Part shown: positions 1 through 30,141 of the stretch, in pieces
Layout of the letters: each line of letters begins with the position of its first letter
How positions within the stretch are numbered: the stretch's first letter is position 1
Assembly (NCBI GenBank): GCA_035772405.1
Contig: JAYKKM010000471.1
Coordinates: 2,372,501 to 2,436,500, forward strand
From: Chrysogorgia sp. JL179-B06
Taxonomy: Eukaryota; Cnidaria; Anthozoa; Scleralcyonacea; Chrysogorgiidae
Direction: 5' to 3'
Length of the DNA: 64,000 nt
Translations under genes and position numbers: made by a program
Notes under the pieces: model-generated
The model's database searches: none
What the model saw: only the letters and a program-made list of their open reading frames with translations
What the model was told of the DNA's origin: nothing

Positions 1-115
1 CGTTCGTCTTGCGTCTCGGTTGCGTTCGTCTTGCGTCTCGGTTGCGTTCGTCTGTCGTCTCGGTTGCGTTCGTCTTGCGTCTCGGTTGCGTTCGTCTTGC
101 GTCTCGGTTGCGTCA
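1..115. repeat. 22-bp tandem array, left copy
   Basis: Five head-to-tail copies of a 22-bp unit (cgttcgtcttgcgtctcggt plus tg) start at 1, 23, 45, 67 and 89. The third has a small scramble. The array runs off the window edge, so its true length is unknown. A second 22-bp array with partly matching sequence in opposite orientation lies at 2226-2392. The reading frames through it are by-products of the repeat. Confidence 0.9.
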
Positions 116-890
116 GGGGCGGTCCTTACTCAACCGGACGCAAGAGTCGGCATAACCGAAGTTGTTCCGAGTGCATTATACGTCGGGAACGCTGATACCT
201 ATATTGTTTGTTGATATCAAATTTCGACAGATTTTATGTGTGTGTTTATTAAAGCGGAATAAATAGATCCTAGTCAAATTCCTAATCCTAGGCTTCTCTA
301 AGGCTTTTGAGGACTCTGTAACGTATTATGTTTTTGGGAAAACGGGCTGTTTGCTTTGCGAGGTCTCGTTTCTCCGCAATTAAAGTTTTTTAGACGGTTT
401 GGACGTACACTAGTGTTATCAAACGGGAAGCCTATCTGCGCGAATATTCGCCCGGATAAAAAATTCAACCGGTACCATGTAAACGGGACCGGAGACTTGA
501 CTCCGTAGTCCTTGACTCCGTAGTTAACGCGGTTCTCATTCGGAAACTTTGTGACATCAATGTCTGACATGACAATGTCATCAACAGTGAAACTTTGTTG
601 ATACACGTGGACTGACATTTTTTGTCGGAGACCTTGTCGTGTGTTATCACTGTGTATTACCATAGTGTTATCTACCGTTATAGCAGTGTCAAAAGTATAA
701 AATAAAACATATTCCGAAAAATGCCATCTTTAAAAACGCAATATAGGAGTTAAAACAAGAGGAAATTGTTGTTAAACGTGATATTTCGATTTTATCAACA
801 AAATCATCTTCAGACAAGTGAAAATACACAAACAACGACCAGCCGACAAATTTAAATATCTATATTATTATTTACAAGCTTAAAGAATAA
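116..890. other. Non-coding stretch, no gene recognised
   Basis: Unique-looking AT-rich sequence. Short open frames on the minus strand around 298-663 match no family I know. It lies in the intron of, or upstream of, ALG2. Confidence 0.5.
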
Positions 891-1065
891 ACGATTTCGC
901 ACGTTTGTTCATAAATGTTCGGCAAGAAACACTAACATGTTCGCCGTGTTCGGCTTAAGCTGGACTCGCTTTGCCGTTACTATTTGTCCGGCTTTGCTGA
1001 ACAGTCTTTCAGTAGATATCGTCGGACATACTGCGAAAGGAGAGGAAAATCATTTACATGGACAG
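891..1065 (-). pseudogene. hAT-family transposase C-terminal fragment (dimerisation region)
   Basis: Reading the minus strand from about 1065 to a TGA near 896 gives ...TISTERLFSKAGQIVTAKR followed by ...LKPNTANMLVFL. This is the SERLFS-AG--V---R--L----V-MLVFL signature at the C-terminal end of hAT/ZBED transposases, in the hAT C-terminal dimerisation region. A stop lies just upstream in the same frame and no other transposase parts are visible, so this is a dead fragment. Family assignment rests on the motif. Subfamily cannot be given. Confidence 0.75.
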
Positions 1066-1369
1066 TCATCAGCTATTGTGTTCAATCGCTAGTTCCAGGA
1101 CCAGAGCCAGAGGCTATAAAAAACCTAAATGCTATTGTGTTCCGCCGCTTGTGTTAATCCCAATGGTGGGTGGTATTGCTAAAATTATAGTTATGAATCA
1201 CACTTATTGTGTTTACAACCACGCTACTCGCTTTTAAACCGATACGCTTTCATCACTTATTCACTTGAATTCGCAAATGCCGTCATACTCGTGTTTTCTC
1301 AACTTTACCGAAACTAATTGCCGAAAAGGAGAGATGAAGTTGTCAAGTTGAAACTTTCAATATTTTCGA

Positions 1370-1440
1370 TTTGCGAAAAATCGAATATCGAATATCGTAT
1401 TTTTGAAATATCGATATTTATCGATATATTGCATCAGCCT
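1370..1440. repeat. TCGATAT-rich palindromic tract
   Basis: Clustered copies of tcgatat and its complement (cgaatatcgaatatcgtat and tatcgatatttatcgatat). Tracts like this occur near the ends of hAT-type repeats, and a hAT transposase scrap lies 300 bp away, but no terminal repeat could be paired. Confidence 0.4.
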
Positions 1441-1644
1441 AAGTTCACCACCTTTTCGCCTGTGTCCTTGTAATATATACATATGTTATCAATATATATG
1501 ATTCATGTCACAAAAGCGTGCGGAAGTCACAAGCGTAAAATATTTTTGTCCTAAGTGGCCGCATAATTTAACATAAGCAGGCTTAAAAGCAGGGTATATA
1601 CTTCATGGTAACACTAGACCGGATTTCCATCTGTTTTTTATACC

Positions 1645-1705
1645 CCTAACCCCAACCGTAACCCAAATCCTAATCCTAATCCTAACCCAACCATAACCCT
1701 AACAA
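1645..1705. repeat. Degenerate CCTAA-rich (telomere-like) tract
   Basis: Irregular cctaacc / ccctaac-type repeats, interstitial and diverged. Similar short tracts occur at 4595-4680 and 31385-31435. They are too short and irregular to be a telomere. Confidence 0.6.
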
Positions 1706-2225
1706 TAACCGTAAAATACGGTGGGAGACTATATGTATTGTTACCATGAAGTATATCCCAAAAGCAGAGCCGATAAAAGCACCAAGGAAAAGTAACGAAA
1801 TAAGATTGTCTCCGTTTGATGACACGCGCTCCACCAAAGAGAATGTTAGTTTTTTTCGAGGCGGATAAAACTATGGCAATTCTGTCCACAAATAGAATTA
1901 AGGATAAGGATCAACATGTGAAAGGTGGAGTACGAGAATGGCGAATACGAGGCATTGATTATCAAACTTCATGGTAAGTATGTTTGCATCAAAGTGGTTT
2001 AATTCAATGTTGGTTCCAAGGTCCTTCTTCAAGCATTTTCGTAATTCGTACGGTTGAAATTCCGGTAGACTTCAACGAAATAATTCTGTTCCTCGCGTAT
2101 TCCGAAAGCTTACCCATCACTATTACTGTAAACACTGTCGCTACTTGTGGTTGTTGACGTTCGTTCCGGAGTGAGACGAACACACTACGAACCTTGCGTC
2201 TCGTGGAACGCAGATTCAGTCAACC

Positions 2226-2392
2226 GCAAGACGCACGCATACTACCCGCAAGACGCACGCAGACGAACCGCAAGACGCACGCAGACGAACCGCAAGACGC
2301 ACGCAGACGAACCGCAAGACGCACGCAGACGAACCGCAAGACGCACGCAGACGAACCGCAAGACGCACGCAAACGAACCGCAAAACGATCGC
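2226..2392. repeat. 22-bp tandem array, right copy
   Basis: About seven copies of a 22-bp unit (gcaagacgcacgcagacgaa plus cc) start every 22 bp from 2226 to 2358, with decaying copies at both ends. Its reverse complement shares gttcgtct and gcgtct blocks with the array at 1-115, so the pair may be inverted subterminal repeats of one element. Confidence 0.9.
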
Positions 2393-3367
2393 GTCTTGGG
2401 CTCGGTTTTTGTTAGGTTATTTCTGAGCAGTACTGTAGCATTATCATTTTTGGGGTCATGTGCACTTTAAAATATTGGAAGAAAAACGTTGTTTCTCTAG
2501 CACAAGAATAGATACCGTAAATTAAAACTATATTAACATTTCTAAACATTATACTAAAAAGCAAATAATTTTTGACTACAGTTAAGTGTTATTATTATAC
2601 AACAATACTCATACAATATCGATTGTGATTGGCTAAAAAACCTACGGATAATTCTTGATGTATTGCCACCTACAAAATATCAAAAATCGTCTGTAGGTGA
2701 CGTAATTGTCTTTGCGTGGCTTACTTCTTAAACTCCGTAAATGCTTCTACATTTATAATTGTATAATAAACAATTATTGGATTCGGCTTACACGTGATAT
2801 TTAACAATTAGACAACGAGAACGAGTTGTCTATGAGCAGATATTTATGAGCAGTTGTCTATGAGCAGTTGTCTATGAGCAGAGTTGTCTAATTGTTTTAG
2901 TATCAACCATGAACAACCTTTCTAACATTGTTCCAAATTTTCAGATAGTTTTACCTTTTTGTTTGTAGAAGTCTCCCCATTCAAAAATGTAGAGTTGCTC
3001 GATGACACATGATAAACAATCGCTCACAAAAAAACGAGATTGTAATTACTTTGCTTCACATTTGGTAGATATACTCCATATAGGCATAAGCGAATTCATT
3101 TTCTTATTCGAAAATGTTAAACTGAACAATTTTCCAATGATTTCGGGCCAATGATTTCATCACTCGTATATAAATTTTAGCGGACGCCATGTTTGGACTA
3201 GATTTCAGGTTTGGCCGTGCAGCGTGAATATGTTGTGGCTTCTGATTGGTCAGGATAGGAATATTCCAGCATAAGAAGGTTTGTGATTGGGTAACGCTAC
3301 TCACCGTCTATCACCAATGGACAGTGAGTAGCTCAGCCAATCAGAATGCCGAATTTGTAATGGACCA
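2393..3367. other. Non-coding stretch with a short 14-17 bp repeat
   Basis: No gene recognised. At 2818-2890 the block gttgtctatgagcag recurs about four times with spacing changes. The rest shows no coding signal that I can support. Confidence 0.5.
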
Positions 3368-3478
3368 CTAGTTGGTTGATACTAACAAGAATTATCCAGA
3401 CCTCTGTCAATGTTATTCGCCTCATCCTTCGGCAGTTAACATTGACCTCGGTCTGGATAATTAATTAACGTTAGTACC
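3368..3478. mobile_element. Small foldback element
   Basis: The arms at 3389-3415 (gaattatccagacc...) and 3437-3464 (...ggtctggataatta) are inverted repeats around a short loop, with actaac and gttagt outside them. This is a MITE-sized foldback. The superfamily is unknown. Confidence 0.6.
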
Positions 3479-3604
3479 CTGCATGTCTGTCCGCATTTAC
3501 CCATAATTATTGCGGCCATAACAAAAGAAAAAAGCTCATTTGTAATAATTTTTGAGTCAAATTTGGTTTGTTTGTCCGCATTTTGAGCTATTAATAGCAA
3601 CCTT
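3479..3604 (+). repeat. Dispersed repeat family R1, copy 1
   Basis: The block running from gtccgcatttacccataatt to ttttgagctattaatagcaa recurs at 9632-9752 (same orientation) and inverted at 33189-33280. No coding capacity. Confidence 0.75.
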
Positions 3605-3727
3605 TTAAAGGCCTATTCTATGATAAATTGTCTGGTCACGTGGTATAAATCTAGCTATCTGATTGAACAATTTACAGTTGAGGTATAATATACGTGTTTA
3701 TCCCATGCCGATTATTTCCATCTTTAG

Positions 3728-4203
3728 GAGGTTATGATGAACGCGTGACTGAAAACAAAGAGCATTACTTGGAGCTCGTGACATTCGTCAAACAAAACAA
3801 GCTTGAGGATCATGTCACGTTTCTAAGATCTTTCAGTGACCAGCAGAAGTTGACGCTATTTCAAAAATCGTCATGTTTATTATACACACCAACCCACGAG
3901 CACTTTGGTATTGTACCTATTGAAGCCATGTACATGAGGAGGCCAGTAATTGCAGTCAACGCCGGAGGACCTCTGGAAACTGTGCTTCACGGTAAAACGG
4001 GTTTTCTGTGCGAACCAAACGAAGACGCCTTTTCTGACGCCATGCTTAATATTATAAAAGAACCTGATGTTGTCAAGGATTTCGGAGAGAAGGGACATTC
4101 ACACGTGATAACGAATTTCTCTTTTGATGCTTTTAGTCGAAACCTGGATTCAATAGTATGTCAGTTACATTTCTTTGATTTAGATGCTTTGCCGTTAGAT
4201 TGA
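3728..4203 (+). CDS. ALG2: ALG2, last coding exon (alpha-1,3/1,6-mannosyltransferase)
   Basis: This exon encodes the C-terminal 158 residues of ALG2. That GT4-family enzyme adds the second and third mannoses to the dolichol-linked oligosaccharide on the cytosolic face of the ER, early in N-glycosylation. The exon starts after an acceptor (ttatttccatctttag) in phase 1, so its first two bases complete the Gly of GGYDERV, the expected ALG2 context. Visible family motifs are [28 protein letters not shown] (the E-x7-E donor-binding region of GT4 enzymes), [12 protein letters not shown] and TGFLCEP. A TGA ends the frame at 4201-4203. Upstream exons are not in 1-3727, so that intron is at least 3.7 kb or the gene begins outside the window. 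The frame is intact with no sign of decay. Identification is firm; completeness cannot be judged. Confidence 0.93.
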
Positions 4204-4510
4204 TTAAAAATCTATTTTAACTTCACACATTGCCCTTTGAGAACGATCTCAAGTTACTTTGAACTCTATAACGTGGTAAAAATACGAGAGAAGTGTAGGG
4301 AGAAGAACGAGCCGGCAAAGCACTTTTTGAGTGCTTTTCGTGCTTCAGGAAGGTTTCCATCATTTGTGGAGACCGGGGCCAACGTTTTTTATTATTTATA
4401 TATATAATAATTCAGAAACAATTGTTTATATTTGACTAACATGTTTGATATTACGGCTCCCTTTCACCATCTATCGCATTGTTAAATATCATCAGATCAA
4501 CATTTACAAC
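4204..4510. other. ALG2 3' flank, nothing recognised
   Basis: Probable 3' UTR and flank. I see no canonical AATAAA close to the stop and no repeat I can define. Confidence 0.5.
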
Positions 4511-5463
4511 CCAGTCTCCACCTAGTTAATGTAGACAGTCTACATTGGTAACGTGTAGCTGTGAATGTATGATGTCTACATTAACAAATAATCGCTAACC
4601 CCAAAACAACAAAGATCCTAACCCCCACCACATCCACTCCCCTACTTGCGTTACTAGCCATCCCTAACCACCACCACCACCACATCCACTCCGCTACTTG
4701 GTTTGCTAGATTAATAGACTAGTGAGAGAGACTAAGCATGTGGGATTAGAAATTGACTGTTAAACGCATGCGCTAACTATCGTTATTTTAGCGCGAGTTG
4801 AGTTAATGTAGACATCGTACATTCACAGCTACGTGTTAGCATGGATAGTAAATAGACTGGATAGGAAACTAAGATCACGTGCGACGTTTCCAGCATGCTG
4901 ATTGGTTTAGGCACCAGTTAGTTGGTCGCGTGAAAACCTAGTTGCAAATCGTGATGTCACAAAATCACCATAAATCGCAACGTTTAGCAATAATACAGCT
5001 AAAAATGATAGTCAAACTACCAAAAAATATCACAATGCCACTTTACGATGGAATATCCGACTACCATTACTCATTTTAGGCGAAAAGATCCAACTTTAGA
5101 CGGTGAAAAACGCGTCCCAAATTTCAACTAAAACAACGGTAGTTTTGCGACGCCAGTTTCTTCACCACAAAACGAAAACAGCTGAAACAAAGACGAACAA
5201 CATTTACCTCGATCATTTGGTCGTGGCTTAGGCAGGTTTGTAAGACGATGAAACATTTTGGAATCTCAATATAGCTACTTGAATACGAAAATATGGAGAA
5301 GTCGAAGAGAAACTCAGCAAAATCTGTGTACTCGTGACTCTTCGTGACATCACGAATTTCAACTAGGTTTTCACGCTGACGTCAACCAGTTTCCTATCCA
5401 GTCTATTTACTATCCATGGTGTTATCAATGTAGACTGTCTACATTAACTGGTGGAGACTAGGT
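4511..5463. mobile_element. Nested foldback elements
   Basis: Outer arms: agtctccacctagttaatgt at about 4511, mirrored by acattaactggtggagact ending near 5461. Inside, a second inverted pair (gatagtaaatagactggata at 4845, mirrored near 5390-5413) encloses further arms built on aacctagttg / caactaggtt next to gtgatgtcac. A repeated block agttaatgtagaca at 4800 suggests stepwise insertion. No transposase frame is present. Confidence 0.7.
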
Positions 5464-5473
5464 TGACATTTAA

Positions 5474-5592
5474 CACTTATTTGCTGTGACCGAGGGAAAC
5501 AGTATGTTTTGTAGTCCCGAGACCGTCGGTGTTCGCCTCGGGAAACATCGATGGTCGAGGGACCACAAAACATACTGCTTTCCCGAGGTCCC
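5474..5592. mobile_element. 119-bp foldback MITE
   Basis: Nearly perfect hairpin. cacttatttgctgtgaccga at the left end pairs with ...ggtcccagtaaataagtg at the right, and aacagtatgttttgtagtcc pairs with ggaccacaaaacatactg. A related element lies at 61395-61535. No gene inside. Confidence 0.8.
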
Positions 5593-5959
5593 AGTAAATA
5601 AGTGCTTTATTATCATACCAAGTGTCAAAGAAAAAACAAAACGTAAAGACACGAAATCTTTTATTCTTCAAACATTAAATTAAATACAATTAAGGCGAAA
5701 GGAGAGTTCATTCCAAAGGTCGCATTTTCACGTGGTATTTCACGTGATGTTTTCATTATTGACGGTCGGCAACATATTATTGCCCTCTCAGAGCTATTGC
5801 GGGGAAACAGCTAAATTTCGTCACTTTCACGTGATACACTCTCGACCAATGACATACTAGAAAAGGGAACTTTGACACTTGGTATATAATAATCACGTTT
5901 GTTAACATAACGGTGTGCTTCAGCTTGTGTTCTTGGAACTAAATTATATCAAAACTGCC
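5593..5959. other. Non-coding stretch, nothing recognised
   Basis: Several cacgtg-type blocks (tttcacgtggtatttcacgt at about 5728) but no gene and no clear repeat boundary. Confidence 0.4.
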
Positions 5960-6130
5960 GACCCCGTTCACACGATGCCGGTACGAAATGAAACCGTAAC
6001 GAAATCGTTACGGTTAAGCCTTGCGTTCACACGATACCGACATGAAATGACATGAAACCGTAATGCTAACCGGAACGATTTGAAACCGTAACGAAATTAT
6101 TACTTACCGGCATCGTGTGAACACCTAACC
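5960..6130. mobile_element. MITE of the GACCCCGTTCACACGAT family, short copy
   Basis: Begins gaccccgttcacacgatgcc and ends with ccggcatcgtgtgaacac. The internal blocks gaaaccgtaacgaaat and acatgaaatgacatgaaac style repeats recur in the 33505-34164 copy, whose right end (gtgtgaacggggtc) is the reverse complement of this left end. Confidence 0.75.
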
Positions 6131-6352
6131 TTTCATGGTAATTTTGATTCGTATGTCAACACTGCCTACGCAGCACACTACTTTTATATATAAAAACTGC
6201 GCGATTTCTGCAAAAGCTCTTGCGTTAACGCAAAAGTCGAAACGCAAGACACAATCATGGCAGATCAAGTTATCAAAATATGGCGAATCAAATTTGATTT
6301 TGGTCAGACATTTTCCTCGTGCAATTTTTGACAGTTTTTTCAGGATCTGTAA

Positions 6353-7091
6353 AGGCCCATCTACACGATACGATTGTCATTCTGGCGTACATTGTTGTGT
6401 ACATCTTGTTTATGATTCGATGACGAATGTTGACACGCGTGTACAGTTTGATCACATACACCAAGATGAGAATCGTATACGACAAATCGATAGGTACTTA
6501 TAGTACGTATTCCATATAAGGTCATATCGGACGGGACTGGGAAGAGCATATACGTTGCCCTAACGAGCAAATACATTGCCCTCGTACCAGCCCACTGGAG
6601 AAAACTACGTTCGCTAGCCGGATAAGCTGTACGCATATTGTAAACAGATAATTTACCTTTGTTTTAATATATATTGTAGCTTTGGGAGTTGATTATTTCT
6701 AAGATAACGTCCGTCGAAGACAGCCGAAAGTTCGTTTACAAGATGGTATCCGTAATACGAAAATTATATTTTTGGGCATGTTCGATTATTCGCTTTCAAA
6801 GAGAACTAAGTTAGCTACCAGGATAAGCTGTATGCATGTTGTAAATAGATCATTTAACTTTAAAAGATTATATGCTATAGCTTTGTGGGAGGGTTAGGAC
6901 CTTTGTTGTTTTGGGGTCGGTTACAATCCAATTAACTTGGAGGCTGGTACGAGGGCAATGTATTTGCTCGTCAGGGCAACGTACATGCTCGTTAGGGCAA
7001 TGTATGTGCTCTTCCCAGTCCCGTCCGATATGACCTTATATGGAATACGTACTATAAGTCCATATGGACAAATCGTATCGTGTAGGGCTGC
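6353..7091. mobile_element. MITE inserted into another MITE
   Basis: Outer ends: ctacacgatacgattgtc (6360) and gacaaatcgtatcgtgtag (7068-7086). Inner element: acttatagtacgtattccat at about 6497 is mirrored by atggaatacgtactataagt ending near 7061, with arms of over 100 bp containing gggcaatgtatttgctcgt-type repeats. A stray end of the inner family is at 32600-32720. No transposase frame. Confidence 0.75.
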
Positions 7092-7749
7092 GCAACCATG
7101 GAATATAGAGATCAGTGATTAGCATTATATTTTGTTGAATTTTTAGGTGTGTAATTTACAAAAGAGTGCGGACAACAGCCTTTCGTCAATGGTGTTCGGG
7201 GCATTTTTTCTCGTTGGTTTACTTGCTGTGTTGATACTTTGGCTGATACTATAAACGCACGTCATTGACAGTTAGAAATAAAATTAGATTGGGATTAAAT
7301 GTTGATCGCCTGAGATGGAATATGATATACAACATCATCCCAATCTCTCTGTCGACATCATTGGAAATCGAGTATTGCTGGGTTGCACATGATGTCATGG
7401 CGGCCATGATGGAGTCATTTTAACTAAAGAATCATTAAATGCTATTGTACCTACCAACCAACATGAGACTCAAAGGACAAAGACACGCCGGCCAAGTAAT
7501 TGTTTGCAACCCACCGACAGATTTTACTGTTTCTTTTAGAAATCTTAAATATTTTTGTTTGCACGAACTGCAAGAACATTCAACGTCAGCGTCACGATAA
7601 CCAGAATTTCTGTAAAAATCATTTATGATCAAATAATTGTGTTAATAATGTATTATATGAACCTCTACTAACGGTCACTATAAACAGAGCCATATTAAGG
7701 CGGGACGGATGGGATGGCAGCTGCAGGCCCTGGAGAAAAATAGGCTTTT
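7092..7749. other. Non-coding stretch, nothing recognised
   Basis: No supported gene or repeat on either strand. Open frames are short and match no family I recognise. Confidence 0.4.
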
Positions 7750-8556
7750 CTCACCAGACTTAAAAAATAAGGTTTCAGCGAGTATGCGTACTTTCAGAAA
7801 CGTTTTGTATTGATTGCAATTTTCGATAGAGGTTTACAACACTGATCTGTGAAACACATCGCATCCGCTCATCATATGCGTGCCGCACATCCGCCTGTCG
7901 AACATCCGCACATGTGCCTGTCGAACATAGACTTAGGTGTACATAGACTTAGGTCACGCACACACAGACTAGTGCGTCCAAAAATAACCGCACATCCACA
8001 CCTGTGCGTGTCGAACATGTGCGTGCCAAAAATGACCGCACATCCGTGTGTCGAAATTGTGCGTTCCGCACATAGACTTAGGAGTTCGCACATGTGCGTC
8101 ACGCACAGACTAGTGCATCCAAAAATAACCGCACATCCGCGTGCCTCACATAGACTTTAGGTGCCGTGCGCTCATTTTTGGACGCGCTAGTCTTAGTGTG
8201 TGCGTAACGGACATACGACTAGTACGTCCAAAAATGACCGTACATCCGCACATGTGCTGCCGTCACGCATACACAGACTAGTGCGTCCAAAAATGACCGC
8301 ACGTGTACGTGTCGAACATCCGCACATGTGCGTCACGCACACACAGAGCAGTGCGTCCAAAAATGACCGAATTTAAGGTATTTCTACTCATATTAATTTC
8401 TCGATCATTATTTGGGCTATATTTTCACTTATATTTTGAAAAGTTAGGTTTTAAAAAAATAAGGTTTTAGCGAGTAACCGTACTTTCATAAACGTCTTGT
8501 ATCGATTGCAATTTTCGACAGAGGTTTACAACACTGATCTGTAAAACATAAAGACA
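7750..8556. repeat. Complex CACA-rich array bracketed by a 110-bp direct repeat
   Basis: Between 7862 and 8370 irregular modules recur: cacacacagactagtgcgtc, caaaaatgaccgcacatcc, gcacatgtgcgt and catagacttagg. The block is flanked by two diverged direct copies of a roughly 110-bp sequence (7750-7861 and 8443-8556; shared text includes gattgcaattttcga and aggtttacaacactgatctg). Open frames here are repeat artefacts. Confidence 0.8.
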
Positions 8557-8937
8557 GCTTTATGTATATTATAACGATCTACAAACGATATAGGCTCTAA
8601 TGTCTCCGCCAGCTCCAGGCCCAACATCCCTTAATCCAGCAGTCTATAAACGGACAGAAGTGCAGACACTAATATAATTTTTTATTAAGAGCAAACACCT
8701 CAAGACAGCAGACACCTCAAAACAACTGACAGCAAACATCGATCCCGAAGACGTTATATGAAGTGTCCGTTATATGGAGGTTTCACTGTACATTTACATG
8801 CAAAATATATGTTACAATCGCTAGATTACAAATTTCGATAAAAATAAATACGATATTTCTATACAGAAAAATAGCAGTTTATGTGCTATATATATAAAAA
8901 GATAAGAAGATAAGATATATTACATAAATAATAAATG
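8557..8937 (-). other. PIF1 3' flank
   Basis: Region downstream of the PIF1 stop. A minus-strand AATAAA (ttattt-type complement at 8681-8686) lies about 250 bp past the stop and could be its poly(A) signal, but AT-rich DNA gives this by chance. Confidence 0.3.
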
Positions 8938-28715
<19,778 letters not shown>

Positions 28716-29034
28716 GTTAAAGCACAAGACACGTTTCTCAAAACCGAAATGTTTCAAATGTTGTCCGTTGCATAATTTCAACGAATCAGAACGTTCGAAT
28801 TGTCCTTTAAAAATATTGCGCCATGGTGGAGACTGAGGACAAATTTAATTATTTTGAAAGAAATACTTGACCCCGTGTAGTTATGGGCAACTATTTATTT
28901 TCAAAACAATTCAAATTTCTCCTGATTACCATATATACAGCATAAAACTAATTAACATTCCTTTCAAACAACTTACAGTATTGTAGTAGTTTGAAAGCCC
29001 TAGACACCTCTTGGCCAATACTAATAAATGTTAT

Positions 29035-29135
29035 GCCGAGGAAGGCGTGCGGGCAAAATGGGTTAGCGCGCGGGGAGTGGAGGCGCGCGGTGGACGACGG
29101 GCCTGCGCGCCTCCGATTTTCCTCCCGCTGCGCTT
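29035..29135. other. Short GC-rich block upstream of PIF1
   Basis: gcgcgcggggagtggaggcg and gggcctgcgcgcctccg form a GC-rich, partly palindromic block unlike its AT-rich surroundings, about 320 bp 5' of the PIF1 start. It could be a promoter CpG block or part of a repeat; the flanking phrase (taattaacattcctttcaaa) recurs at 31290, which favours a repeat. Confidence 0.4.
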
Positions 29136-29214
29136 TTTCTAATAAAATATATAACCAAGCCTCTGCGGAAGGAGAGAGCTGTACGTATGACCATTGACCA
29201 CTGGTGCTGCCGAA

Positions 29215-29548
29215 GCGCATTTGGAATCCGTAGACGGTCGGTAGCATCTATGATGGTCGGTAGCATCTTGGGACTTTTTTACGCGTGACTATTTTTTTGA
29301 TAATATTCTAAACCAAACTTATTAAAAAGAAAAAAAGTAAAGTAAAAATAAAAAAATATGGAAAACCCATACTCACCCAACACTCGAACCCCGACCTCAC
29401 AAGTAAAAATCAAAGACACAGACCACTCAGCTATGCGCAAGCGGACTTCAAATGTTCGGTTGATAATCAATATTTGTGTAATCCCATTGTAAGTGAACCA
29501 TATACATAATAAAAAGATGCTACCGACCGTCTACGGATTCCAAATTAG
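29215..29548. mobile_element. Inverted-repeat element enclosing a tRNA-like core
   Basis: tttggaatccgtagacggtc (about 29219) is mirrored by gaccgtctacggattccaaa (about 29527-29546), with ggtcggtagcatct repeated twice at the left. Between the arms the minus strand at about 29452-29385 has atagctgagtgg (A-box-like, tRNA-Ser type) and ggggttcgagtgtt (B-box-like). Confidence 0.6.
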
Positions 29549-29814
29549 CGCTGCCGAACTCGTCTATATGGATAGTACAAGACGAAATAATTAACAAAGT
29601 AGAGTACTGCTGCGTAGGCAGTGTTTTGGATGTATAGCAAAGTGAAAACAGGGGCGCAACTAGGAATTTTCGAGGACAGGGGTCCATGAATGCTATTAGG
29701 GCAAAGTTACTTTAGCGTCCGCATTTTCGGCATTTTTATAGGTTGAATGCTTTAAATTAATATAAAACATATTCGTAAAAATGAGGGCAAACCCCCCTCT
29801 AGTTGCGCCCCTGG

Positions 29815-29885
29815 AAAAGGTGGTGAACTGCCGATATTTTTAGTAACTAACTACGGTCGTTTCGAGCGGAGCCTTTCATCAAAGT
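29815..29885 (-). repeat. Penelope-type terminal repeat with degenerate hammerhead core
   Basis: Minus strand: tttgatgaaaggctccgctc then gaaacgacc and ggcagttcaccacctt. This is an inverted, diverged relative of the repeat at 30815-30905 and 41210-41290. The first core C has been lost (tTGATGA). Confidence 0.6.
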
Positions 29886-30141
29886 ATGATTAAGGGGGAG
29901 CTACAAGCAGATATTCACTAAACTCATTGGCAAATGTAACTGCATATTATGGAAGATATATTGAAAGAAACCCTATAAAACCATATATTTTTAGAAACTA
30001 CGTTCAATAATTCACAATATTTTTCTATGTTTGAACATATATGACCCGGTAGAAAGCCGGAATTATAAATTACACGATGTTGGAGTTACCCTTTGTGGGG
30101 TTCCAACATGCCCCCCAACATTTCTCAACACTCATTTCAAT

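Noticed and set aside
7849..8160. 103-codon plus-strand frame
   Set aside because: Lies inside the CACA-rich module array and has repeat composition.
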